From positions 1 through 9,465 of the forward strand of contig JASBZN010000034.1 in the NCBI GenBank assembly GCA_029983435.1: a DNA stretch of 9,465 bases, in the 5' to 3' direction. The notes below the pieces were generated by a model. That model was not told the DNA's origin. It worked only from the letters and a program-made list of their open reading frames with translations, and ran no database searches. Source of the DNA: Urinicoccus sp. GTDB lineage: Bacteria; Bacillota; Clostridia; Tissierellales; Peptoniphilaceae. Position 1 is the first letter of the stretch; the number at the start of each line of letters is the position of its first letter. The position numbers and the translations under genes are program-made. Positions 1 through 5,655 of this stretch are shown piece after piece.

Positions 1-90
1 GAGAAAATATAAATTCTCTCTGGTATTTGGTCCAACTTTATGGGGTCACCACATTCTGAAAGTCTTCTTTTGGACTCTTTTCTTAAAATT

Positions 91-127
91 AATCGGCATA
101 GAGAACTCGTTCTCTATGCCGATTTTT
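91..127 (+). terminator. Strong plus-strand intrinsic terminator facing brnQ
   Basis: Bases 91-105 pair perfectly with 110-124 (core CGGCATAGAGAA and its complement) around a four-base loop, and the stem ends in ATTTTTA on the plus strand. The reverse reading gives only ATTAATTTT, so plus is the favoured direction, though it could work both ways. It implies a plus-strand transcription unit that ends near or left of the window edge, convergent with brnQ. Confidence 0.75.
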
Positions 128-159
128 ATAGGCTAAAAACAAACTTTTATTAACTAAAA

Positions 160-191
160 TAAAAAATCGAGTAAGTTTTCCTTACTCGATT
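160..191 (-). terminator. Intrinsic terminator after brnQ
   Basis: A perfect 11-base-pair stem (AATCGAGTAAG with CTTACTCGATT, 181-191 and 165-175) encloses the loop GAAAA and runs into a T-rich tail (six Ts, A, four Ts) on the minus strand. It lies 29 bases after the brnQ stop codon. A smaller CCAC/GTGG hairpin lies in between at 196-212. Confidence 0.85.
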
Positions 192-220
192 GCTTCCACC
201 TATAAAAAGTGGTCTTTTAT

Positions 221-1510
221 TTATTCTTCGATACAAACTGCCTCTTCTTCCTTAGCAAAAAAGCTAAAGACGAGACCAAAAACAATAGCAAAGGCCAACC
301 ACAAAAAGGCTCCTACATTTTCAGGGAATATTTTTTGTAAGTTCCCGTAATAATCCACATGGATCAGTAAGGCTAATCCTTTTGATAGAGTCGGCACTAA
401 GGCACCAACTACTAAGCCGATATAAGTTGCTCTTTTAGATATAAAGCGGTCCAGCAATACTCCCAAAATCAAAATAATTGCCACTGGATAAAGAGCATCT
501 AAAATAGGTCCTGAAACTTTAATAATGTATTCTACTCCTCCTAGAGAAAGAGCAAAAGAAATGATACAAAGGAGAATCACCCAAACTTTATAGGGAACCT
601 TCCTATTTGTTAATTCTTCAAAATAATTACCACAAGTTACAATTAAACCAATAGCTGTTGTTAAACAAGCTAGAGCAATGGCAATAGAGAGTAAAACCAT
701 TCCCCAAACTCCTAGCATAGCGTTGGTCGATTTAACCAGTAACTCTACTTTACTCAGGTTTTCCCAACCAAAGCTTGAAATGGTAGATCCTAAATAAATA
801 AACCCTCCATAGATAAAAGATAGGCCAATAGCTGCAATGATGGCAGCTTTTTTTGTAAAGGACAGTAGGGGTTTACCCTCATACCCAAGATTTTGAAAGC
901 CTTCCATAACAATAGAGGTAAACATTAAAGCTGCCAAACAGTCCATGGTTTGATAGCCTTGTTTAAAACTGGATCCAAAAACGCCATGAACATTTAAGTC
1001 TACTGGCTGACCTAGGGGGGAGATAATGGCTCGAATAATAATGGTTGACAGCGTAATTAATAAAACAGGGGTTAGGTATTTTCCCAAAATATCAATGACC
1101 TTATTTTCTGATAGGCAAAAATAAATAACAAGTAAAAAGAAAATTCCATTAACGACAATAGTCGGTACAGACGGTAAGATACTAGCTTGCAGGACTTCTG
1201 AAGTGGTGGCTGCTGTTCTAGGAATAGCTAAACCTGGCCCAATACATAAAATAATTAAAAAGCTAAAGATTTTAGCAAATTTTTTTCCTACTTTACTTCC
1301 AATTCCTGAAATATTTCCACCTACTTTGGTTGTTGCTAAAACGCCTAGCATAACAAACCCAACTCCTGTTAATAAAAATCCCAGGGCAGAAATCCACCAG
1401 GCTCTTCCTGCTTGAATTCCCAAGGTAGGTGGGAATATTAAGTTTCCTGATCCAAAAAACATAGAAAATAAGGCAAAGCCTGAAATAAGTACTTGTTTAT
1501 TTTCTTTCAT
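221..1510 (-). CDS. brnQ: Branched-chain amino acid transporter (LIVCS family)
   Basis: This is an integral membrane symporter that imports leucine, isoleucine and valine with a cation (Na+ or H+, according to species). The 429-residue chain is of normal length and almost wholly hydrophobic, with about 12 membrane segments. Family features are the N-terminal ISGFALFSMFFGSGNLIFPP (9-28), the GRAWWISALGFLLTGVGFV loop-helix that follows, and the motif GLAIPRTAATTSEVL (about 93-107). The tail ends in the acidic run KEEEAVCIEE, expected in the cytoplasm. AGGAGGG precedes the ATG by four to five bases. It is a single-gene unit: a terminator ends the unit upstream, a TATAAT promoter lies in the 106-base gap, and a strong terminator follows the stop codon. 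A CodY-like box suggests repression when branched-chain amino acids are plentiful, which is inference. Confidence 0.96.
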   Translation of the reverse strand: MKENKQVLISGFALFSMFFGSGNLIFPPTLGIQAGRAWWISALGFLLTGVGFVMLGVLATTKVGGNISGIGSKVGKKFAKIFSFLIILCIGPGLAIPRTAATTSEVLQASILPSVPTIVVNGIFFLLVIYFCLSENKVIDILGKYLTPVLLITLSTIIIRAIISPLGQPVDLNVHGVFGSSFKQGYQTMDCLAALMFTSIVMEGFQNLGYEGKPLLSFTKKAAIIAAIGLSFIYGGFIYLGSTISSFGWENLSKVELLVKSTNAMLGVWGMVLLSIAIALACLTTAIGLIVTCGNYFEELTNRKVPYKVWVILLCIISFALSLGGVEYIIKVSGPILDALYPVAIILILGVLLDRFISKRATYIGLVVGALVPTLSKGLALLIHVDYYGNLQKIFPENVGAFLWLAFAIVFGLVFSFFAKEEEAVCIEE

Positions 1511-1517
1511 ATTCCCT

Positions 1518-1532
1518 CCTTTTCCGAATATT
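1518..1532 (-). promoter_or_regulatory. Possible CodY-type box upstream of brnQ
   Basis: AATATTCGGAAAAGG on the minus strand matches the CodY consensus AATTTTCWGAAAATT at 11 of 15 positions. It lies over the expected transcription start and runs into the ribosome binding site. CodY represses branched-chain amino acid transport genes in several Firmicutes, which makes the location sensible, but a four-mismatch hit in AT-rich DNA can arise by chance. Confidence 0.3.
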
Positions 1533-1537
1533 TTCTC

Positions 1538-1567
1538 ATTATATCATGAATTTCATCTTTTCGTCCT
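1538..1567 (-). promoter_or_regulatory. brnQ promoter
   Basis: On the minus strand a perfect TATAAT lies at 1538-1543. The best -35 is poor: AGGACG (1562-1567), 18 bases upstream, matches only the GAC core. The spacer contains the 11-base inverted repeat ATGAAATTCAT (1546-1556), which may be an operator. The predicted start site is about 1531, some 20 bases before the brnQ ATG. Confidence 0.6.
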
Positions 1568-1575
1568 TTATTTTG

Positions 1576-1614
1576 AAAAATATTCTCTTTTCGTGAAAGT
1601 TTCACAAAAAGAAA
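1576..1614 (-). terminator. Intrinsic terminator after tadA
   Basis: On the minus strand, 1601-1614 pairs with 1584-1597 (core GTGAA and TTCAC, with flanking T/A pairs and two G-U pairs) around a three-base loop, giving about 14 base pairs. Three bases later comes a run of five Ts. It begins two bases after the tadA stop codon. It does not look bidirectional, because the plus-strand reading lacks a T-tract. Confidence 0.65.
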
Positions 1615-1616
1615 TC

Positions 1617-2078
1617 TTATTCATTCTTCTTTTCTTCTCTTAAGTTCTTAAAAAAATTTGTCAATAAAAGCCCACATTCTTCTTCTAAAACCCCTGGTGT
1701 CACTTGAACTTTATGGTTAGAAGCAGGGCTATCCAGTAAATTAATGCTAGACTCTATAGCGCCAAAGCGTTTATTTTTTGCTCCATAAATAAGCCGAGAG
1801 ACCCGAGTGTTAACGATGGCTCCTGCACACATACTACAGGGTTCCAAGGTTACATAGAGGCTACATCCTTCTAACCACCACCGCTTTAAGCTTTGGCTGG
1901 CTTGGTTTAAAGCCTCTATCTCTGCGTGGTAAAGGGCATTTTGGTAGTATTCTTTTTTATTGTAACCTCTTCCCACAATTATTCCATCGTAGACTACCAA
2001 AGCACCAATGGGTACATCTCCATACAAACTTGCTTTTTTTGCCAGGTCAATGGCTTTTTTCATAAAAAATTCGTCCAT
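1617..2078 (-). CDS. tadA: tRNA-specific adenosine deaminase
   Basis: This enzyme deaminates the wobble adenosine (A34) of tRNA-Arg(ACG) to inosine so that one tRNA reads several CGN codons; it acts as a homodimer in the cytoplasm. The 153-residue protein has the full cytidine/adenosine-deaminase zinc site: His51 and the proton-shuttling Glu53 in YHAEIEAL, and Cys81 and Cys84 in EPCSMCAGAI. The N-terminal helix MKKAIDLAKKA, the DVPIGALVV strand and the downstream RLIYGAKNKRFGAIES segment are typical of TadA rather than of guanine or cytosine deaminases. The start follows the Nudix stop by seven bases with only a short AGGG site, so coupling is likely. The last residues (REEKKNE) are a charged tail. 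A terminator follows directly, making this the last gene of the unit. In many Firmicutes tadA lies near dnaX or other loci, so its place here is lineage-specific. Confidence 0.96.
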   Translation of the reverse strand: MDEFFMKKAIDLAKKASLYGDVPIGALVVYDGIIVGRGYNKKEYYQNALYHAEIEALNQASQSLKRWWLEGCSLYVTLEPCSMCAGAIVNTRVSRLIYGAKNKRFGAIESSINLLDSPASNHKVQVTPGVLEEECGLLLTNFFKNLREEKKNE

Positions 2079-2085
2079 ACAATCC

Positions 2086-2592
2086 CTATTTCAATTTATC
2101 AATATAGTACGGATAAGCCCATTTTAACCGCTCCTTCATTGGTGGGGCGTAGCCTTGAGAGGAAAAAATTTTTAAAAAATCCTCTTTGGAATAAAAGGCT
2201 GCCTCTGCCACTTCTTCTTCTTGTAAAACTAAATCTTCATCTTTTGCGTCCACTTGAAGCAAATACATATAAGTAAATTTATTTTTTTGCTTTAAAATTC
2301 CCAAAAAATCCAGGGCTTCTTTTTTTACTTTTAGGCCTATTTCTTCTTGAATTTCCCTTTGCATTCCCCTTATAGGCTCTTCATCTGGATGCAGGCTGCC
2401 ACAAGTAATTTCTAAAAAATAAGGATAGCTTTCTTTTTCCTTGCTCCTTCGAGGAATTAAAACCTTTCCCTCCTGGTTTAGAATTATAACTCCAACAACC
2501 CGGTAGTATTCTCCTTCTTCTAAAGAATCTCCCCGATTCACTACTTTCTTCAAAGTTTGGTTGTTTTCATCATAAAGTTTCCATTTTTCCAT
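2086..2592 (-). CDS. Nudix hydrolase
   Basis: This 168-residue Nudix-fold pyrophosphohydrolase would cleave a nucleoside-diphosphate-linked or related substrate using divalent metal. The Nudix box is complete (residues 65-87: Gly65, Glu71, Arg79, Glu80, Glu83, Glu84, Gly86 and the hydrophobic positions). Before it lies KWKLYDENNQTLKKVVNRG, followed by the strand YRVVGVIILNQEGKVLIPRR, as in the isopentenyl-diphosphate isomerase-like and YfcD-like branch; the exact substrate is unknown. The frame is open to 2685, but the ATG at 2592 has AGGAGG eight bases upstream and gives the normal family length, so I start there. It overlaps the end of the racemase gene by 23 bases and is followed seven bases later by tadA, whose weak AGGG site overlaps this gene's TAG stop. 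Confidence 0.9.
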   Translation of the reverse strand: MEKWKLYDENNQTLKKVVNRGDSLEEGEYYRVVGVIILNQEGKVLIPRRSKEKESYPYFLEITCGSLHPDEEPIRGMQREIQEEIGLKVKKEALDFLGILKQKNKFTYMYLLQVDAKDEDLVLQEEEVAEAAFYSKEDFLKIFSSQGYAPPMKERLKWAYPYYIDKLK

Positions 2593-3280
2593 CAAGACTT
2601 CCTCCTGCTTGGATAACAATCTCTTTAGCCATTTCCAAGGTGGGATCAATGCAAGTTTCTTTCCAATGAAAGATTTTTTTTGCAAGGGGAAGCTCTGTAC
2701 AACCTAAAATAAAACAATCGGCTCCTTGGCCCTTCAGGTCAAGAAAAACTTCTTCTATTTTTTCTTGAGGATAGTGAAAGTTCTTCCCCTTAATGGCTTG
2801 ATAAATCAAATCTTGAATAATATCTTTTTGGTCTTCCTTAGGTTCTAGATACTGAAGTCCTTCTTCTTTTAGTGATTTTTGATAAAGACCTACTTCTAAG
2901 GCTCCCTTAGTAGCTAGGATTGCCGGCATCTTGTAAGAACAATGGGTCAACTTTTTTGCAACGATTTTTTGCATATGAAGGATAGGGATATCCAGCTCTT
3001 TTTTTAAGTCATCGTAATAATAATAGCTAGTATTACAAGCAATGGCCAGGATTTCTGCCCCCATATCTTGTAATTTTTTTGCCTCTGTCACAAGAGTTGG
3101 ATAAGGGGATTTTCCCTTATGTAAAATTGCCTGGGTTCGATCGGTAATTTGTGGAATATTATTAATGATTAGGGGAATATGGTCTTGGTCTTTTTTAGCA
3201 TCTGTCACTAAAACAATTTTTTCAAAGAGATCTACCGTTGCCAAAGGGCCCATACCTCCAAGGATTCCAACTTTTTTCAT
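2570..3280 (-). CDS. Aspartate/glutamate racemase-family protein
   Basis: This 236-residue cytoplasmic protein belongs to the PLP-independent Asp/Glu racemase family, which uses two cysteines as acid and base to invert an amino acid alpha carbon. Diagnostic features are the N-terminal GILGGMGPLATVDLFEKI (5-22), the first catalytic motif ACNTSY with Cys82, and the second motif LGCTELPL with Cys194; the same numbers, Cys82 and Cys194, are the catalytic pair of the Pyrococcus horikoshii aspartate racemase. Length is normal. The substrate could be aspartate, or another amino acid as in broad-specificity relatives; the sequence does not decide. AGAGGAA precedes the ATG. It heads a three-gene unit with the Nudix and tadA genes, and its last 23 bases overlap the Nudix gene, implying coupled translation. 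The C-terminal residues GGSLDGKMETL are encoded over the Nudix ribosome binding site and are probably unconstrained. Confidence 0.9.
   Translation of the reverse strand: MKKVGILGGMGPLATVDLFEKIVLVTDAKKDQDHIPLIINNIPQITDRTQAILHKGKSPYPTLVTEAKKLQDMGAEILAIACNTSYYYYDDLKKELDIPILHMQKIVAKKLTHCSYKMPAILATKGALEVGLYQKSLKEEGLQYLEPKEDQKDIIQDLIYQAIKGKNFHYPQEKIEEVFLDLKGQGADCFILGCTELPLAKKIFHWKETCIDPTLEMAKEIVIQAGGSLDGKMETL
2601..2606 (-). promoter_or_regulatory. Ribosome binding site that fixes the Nudix gene start
   Basis: AGGAGG on the minus strand sits eight bases before the ATG at 2590-2592, inside the 3' end of the racemase gene. It argues against the longer reading that would begin at 2685. Confidence 0.8.
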
Positions 3281-3304
3281 GAAATTCCTCTCTATCTTTT
3301 TTCT

Positions 3305-3333
3305 TTTATAGACTAAAACTTAAGAATTGAAAA
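3305..3333 (-). promoter_or_regulatory. Candidate promoter of the racemase-Nudix-tadA unit
   Basis: On the minus strand TATAAA (3305-3310) matches the -10 consensus at five of six positions, with TTTTCA (3328-3333, four of six) 17 bases upstream. The predicted transcript would begin about 15-20 bases before the racemase ATG. It sits in the only gap of about 95 bases between the two units, directly behind a terminator, which supports it. The -35 match is weak. Confidence 0.45.
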
Positions 3334-3365
3334 AAGGAGAAAACATAAGAAAATTTATTTTCTCC
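3330..3365 (-). terminator. Intrinsic terminator after the DUF2007 gene
   Basis: The stem GGAGAAAA (3358-3365) pairs perfectly with TTTTCTCC (3336-3343) on the minus strand, with a 14-base loop that can itself fold, and is followed by six Ts. It lies ten bases past the DUF2007 stop codon and closes the proC unit. The T-tract overlaps the proposed -35 box of the next unit. Confidence 0.75.
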
Positions 3366-3375
3366 CATTCCTCGT

Positions 3376-3627
3376 TCATTCATTTTCTTGTTTTTCAAAG
3401 ATTCCTGGTCCTAAAACACCTATAATCACGTCTACAGCTTCCTCGTAATCTTGAGAATCTACATATATTTCACAACCATAAATAGATCCTCCACTAATAA
3501 GCCGCATATAATTTCCTGATTCATAGTCTTTTAAAGAGTAGGGAATTCCTGCATCCTCTAAAGCGACGGTAGCAATTCCCCTTTCCAAATCACTATATGC
3601 TTTCATTAAAAAAACAATTTCTTCCAT
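3376..3627 (-). CDS. DUF2007-type small protein (putative signal-transducing family)
   Basis: This 83-residue soluble protein resembles the DUF2007 group, which is annotated only as 'putative prokaryotic signal transducing protein' and has no firm function. Visible are the opening helix with YSDLERGIATVALEDAGIPY, then a YMRLISGGSIYG hairpin, then CEIYVDSQDYEEAVDVI, matching the alpha-beta-beta-alpha layout of that family (intracellular, no signal peptide). The longest frame starts at 3651, but I place the start at the ATG at 3627 because GGAG sits six bases upstream of it; no such site precedes 3651 or the ATG at 3606. With this start the gene overlaps the DJ-1 gene by 35 bases. It is the last gene before the terminator at 3330-3365. 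The assignment is by pattern only. Confidence 0.75.
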   Translation of the reverse strand: MEEIVFLMKAYSDLERGIATVALEDAGIPYSLKDYESGNYMRLISGGSIYGCEIYVDSQDYEEAVDVIIGVLGPGIFEKQENE

Positions 3628-4192
3628 TATTTTCTCCAAAAACGCGGTCATAGACCGTTTCTTTTTTTATTTCTTCTGCCAGCTCTTTTCCTCTAAAGCA
3701 TTCAATAACTTGAAAAGCTAAGACTAAGGCAGCTGCAGGTCCTATGGCTGTAAAAAGATTCCCATCTTGAACCAATCTTTTTTCTTGCCGGCCTGGAGTT
3801 TTTAAATTCTTTTCATAACCTGGATAACAAGTATAGAGATTTTCTCTTAAGACTCCAGCCTTATCTAGGCTTACTGGTCCAGCACAAATAGAAAATAAAA
3901 ACCGATTCTTTTCTTTAAAATACTGAATAGCTTGAAGAATTTTTTTCTTTTCACTAATGGTTTCGGCTGCTGGTAGACCTCCAGGAAGATAAAGACCTTG
4001 ATAGTCCTTTAAATCTACTTGATTCAAGCTTTTATCTGCTTTAATTAAAATCCCATGGGAAGAAGAAACTTCTAACTTCTGGTCTAAGGACACGGTATCT
4101 ACTTGGATTCCTGCCCGCCTACAAAAATCAACAGGGGTTAAAGCTTCTATTTCTTCAAATCCTTCAGCAAAAATTACAGCTAATTCTTTCAT
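3593..4192 (-). CDS. DJ-1/PfpI-family protein (YajL/ThiJ-like)
   Basis: This is a 199-residue single-domain protein of the DJ-1/PfpI superfamily. Seen in order are AEGFEEIEALTPVDFCRRAG (9-28) with the conserved acidic residues, SHGI (45-48), LYLPGGLPAAE (68-78), the nucleophile elbow FSICAGP with Cys103, TCYPGYE, and a C-terminal helix after AIGPAAALVLAFQVIE. This arrangement is that of DJ-1, YajL and ThiJ, for which glyoxalase, deglycase or chaperone roles have been proposed; which of these, if any, applies here is not visible. The usual CAAP reads CAGP. The start has GGAG four bases upstream and lies 19 bases after proC. The last 35 bases overlap the start of the DUF2007 gene, so the two are tightly linked in expression. 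The tail beyond EETVYDRV-like sequence (about 178-199) is poorly conserved and encodes the neighbour's start. Confidence 0.9.
   Translation of the reverse strand: MKELAVIFAEGFEEIEALTPVDFCRRAGIQVDTVSLDQKLEVSSSHGILIKADKSLNQVDLKDYQGLYLPGGLPAAETISEKKKILQAIQYFKEKNRFLFSICAGPVSLDKAGVLRENLYTCYPGYEKNLKTPGRQEKRLVQDGNLFTAIGPAAALVLAFQVIECFRGKELAEEIKKETVYDRVFGENNGRNCFFNESI
3634..3638 (-). promoter_or_regulatory. Ribosome binding site that fixes the DUF2007 gene start
   Basis: TGGAG on the minus strand, six bases before the ATG at 3625-3627, lies inside the end of the DJ-1 gene. Neither competing ATG (3651 or 3606) has a comparable purine-rich site. Confidence 0.7.
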
Positions 4193-4211
4193 TTTTCTCC
4201 ACGCCTTATTT

Positions 4212-4982
4212 TTAACTATTTTTTGCTGATGTTATTACTGCTTGACTTACTAAAGACCGAAAGGCTCCTTTTTCTAACTCTTGAACTCCCTTAATGGTGG
4301 ATCCTCCTGGAGAAGTCACCTCATCTTTTAAAACGCCTGGATGTTTTTTCGTCTCATCAAGTAAAAGAGCTACTCCTTTAAGGGTTTGGGATAAAAACTC
4401 GTAGGTGTCTTGTCTTTTTAAGCCACAATAAACTCCCCCATCGGAAGCTCCTTCTATAAATAAATCAATAAAAGCAGGCATACAACCACACAAGGCACAA
4501 AAAGCTGAAAATTGATCTTCTGAAATTTCCTTATAGGCTCCAAAAACCCCAAGAAACTCTTCAATATCTTGCCTTTCTTCTACTGTAACTTCTTTAGAAA
4601 AAGCAGCTGCCGTCATAGACTCTCCCACTTGAGCTGGCGTATTAGGCATTATCCGAACCAATTTTTTATGGTGTAAAATATCTTCCATCTGTTTTAAACT
4701 TTTTCCCATAACCATAGAAATTAAGGGTTTTTGCAAAACATCTTTTAACTCGTTCATTAGCTTATCTGCTTGGTTGGGTTTAACCCCAATGAAGATGTAG
4801 TCTGCCTCTTGGCAAGCCTTTCGATTGTCTTGGGTTATTTTTACTTGGTCAAAACTTTTAAATTTTTCCAATTTTTCTAAACTTCTATTGGCTAAAATTA
4901 GAGAATATCCTTTTTTTGCCAGAGCCATGGCAATAGCTCCTCCCATATTTCCTACCCCAATCATGGCTATTTTTTTATCCAT
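4212..4982 (-). CDS. proC: Pyrroline-5-carboxylate reductase
   Basis: This cytoplasmic enzyme catalyses the last step of proline synthesis, the NAD(P)H-dependent reduction of 1-pyrroline-5-carboxylate to L-proline. The 256-residue protein has the Rossmann loop GVGNMGGA (9-16), GVKPNQ (66-71), MPNTP (112-116) and the signature VTSPGGSTIKGVQELE (222-237), all diagnostic, and its length is close to the usual 260-280. An extra two codons from a TTG at 4988 can be read, but AAGGAGG abuts that TTG directly while lying six bases from the ATG at 4982, so the ATG is the start. One oddity is that the dimerisation/substrate segment, commonly SGSGPAY, reads CGCMPAF (165-171) and is rich in cysteine. It lies behind a weak hairpin after the sigma block and is followed 19 bases later by the DJ-1 gene, forming a small co-transcribed set. 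Confidence 0.95.
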   Translation of the reverse strand: MDKKIAMIGVGNMGGAIAMALAKKGYSLILANRSLEKLEKFKSFDQVKITQDNRKACQEADYIFIGVKPNQADKLMNELKDVLQKPLISMVMGKSLKQMEDILHHKKLVRIMPNTPAQVGESMTAAAFSKEVTVEERQDIEEFLGVFGAYKEISEDQFSAFCALCGCMPAFIDLFIEGASDGGVYCGLKRQDTYEFLSQTLKGVALLLDETKKHPGVLKDEVTSPGGSTIKGVQELEKGAFRSLVSQAVITSAKNS

Positions 4983-4988
4983 AGGCAA

Positions 4989-4995
4989 CCTCCTT
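4989..4995 (-). promoter_or_regulatory. Ribosome binding site that fixes the proC start
   Basis: AAGGAGG on the minus strand lies six bases upstream of the ATG at 4980-4982 and directly touches the alternative TTG at 4986-4988. The spacing rules out the TTG as the main start. Confidence 0.85.
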
Positions 4996-5026
4996 AAAAA
5001 AAGTACTTTCTCCTAGGAAAAAGTTA
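4996..5026 (-). terminator. Weak intrinsic terminator or attenuator between the membrane-protein gene and proC
   Basis: On the minus strand, the TAA stop of the membrane-protein gene leads into an 8-base-pair A/T-rich stem (ACTTTTTC, loop CTAG, GAGAAAGT, one G-U pair), then AC and seven Ts. The T-tract runs straight into the AAGGAGG site of proC. The stem has few G-C pairs, so termination would be partial. It may mark the end of the gyrA/sigma unit, or allow read-through at reduced level into proC, for which I see no clear separate promoter. Confidence 0.45.
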
Positions 5027-5647
5027 CTTTGGCTGAATGGTAATGAGTTCAATAGTCCCATTACTTTCTTTTTCAATTTGATAAATATAATTTTGGTCTG
5101 AAATAAGTTCCCCACCTTGAATTTCAGATCCTGCTTGTTTTAAAAGATAGTAAACTAGTCCTCCAATGGATTGAAAGCCTAGACTATCAATATTGTAATT
5201 AAATTGCTGATTGATAGACTCTACCGATGTTGCTGCAGAAAAAATACCTGCATTGATATCTACGTCTATCTTTTTTTTCATAATAAAATTTTTGACAAAA
5301 AAGAGGATAGCAATGGCAATGGACCCAATTAATAAGTCCATCATGGTATCTGACTTAAGTAATAATTTTCTTGCAATAACAAAGGTAATTAAGTAAATAA
5401 TATTTTTATCGGAATAGGCAATGAGCATCATAATAAATTCCATACCGATAACAAGCATTAAACTATGTTTCAAAAATTCTTGAAAGACATTTATAGAAAC
5501 ACTGGGTTCGCTGTTTGTAATTTTTATAATATACTTAAACAAATCTGGAAACGAAACGATGATGGCTAGAATAACTGTGACGCTAATAATAATTTCTAAG
5601 ATATAAATCAGCTTACTTATAAATAATAAATTTTTCTTCTTATTCAT
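5024..5647 (-). CDS. PsiE-like membrane protein with C-terminal CorC/HlyC-type domain
   Basis: This is a 207-residue inner-membrane protein. Hydrophobic segments lie at about 9-32, 60-79, 82-97 and 103-122, with a positively charged stretch KNFIMKKK after the last. The pattern LMLVIGMEFIMMLIAYSD, then VIARKLLL, then LLIGSIAIAILFFVK resembles a clostridial group usually labelled PsiE-like or 'transporter associated domain' proteins. The soluble tail (about 130-207) fits a CorC/HlyC fold: an NAGIFSAATSVESINQQF opening, then SIGGLVYYLLKQAGSEIQGGELI, then a strand ending IELITIQPK. The molecular function is not known to me. It begins eight bases after the sigma gene, whose TAG stop overlaps this gene's AGGAG site, so it belongs to the sigma transcription unit. 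It could be a member of the sigma regulon or a membrane input to the module; both are inferences. The family match is from memory of pattern, hence moderate confidence. Confidence 0.65.
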   Translation of the reverse strand: MNKKKNLLFISKLIYILEIIISVTVILAIIVSFPDLFKYIIKITNSEPSVSINVFQEFLKHSLMLVIGMEFIMMLIAYSDKNIIYLITFVIARKLLLKSDTMMDLLIGSIAIAILFFVKNFIMKKKIDVDINAGIFSAATSVESINQQFNYNIDSLGFQSIGGLVYYLLKQAGSEIQGGELISDQNYIYQIEKESNGTIELITIQPK

Positions 5648-5655
5648 AAAATCTC

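Noticed and set aside
13..150. Open plus-strand frame across the left-edge terminator (reading ...VLYADFYRLKTNFY)
   Set aside because: It has no good start or ribosome site and runs straight through a perfect intrinsic terminator, so it is unlikely to be coding.
1203..1415. Plus-strand open frames within brnQ and similar ones antisense to tadA, proC, the membrane-protein gene and gyrA
   Set aside because: They are antisense shadows of strongly recognised genes, with no ribosome sites, no family resemblance and low-complexity composition mirroring the real frame.
2593..2685. 31-residue N-terminal extension of the Nudix protein
   Set aside because: It lies wholly within the racemase gene and lacks a ribosome site, and the ATG at 2592 has a well-spaced AGGAGG.
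4983..4988. TTG start for proC, two codons upstream
   Set aside because: AAGGAGG directly abuts the TTG with no spacing, while it is ideally placed for the ATG at 4982.
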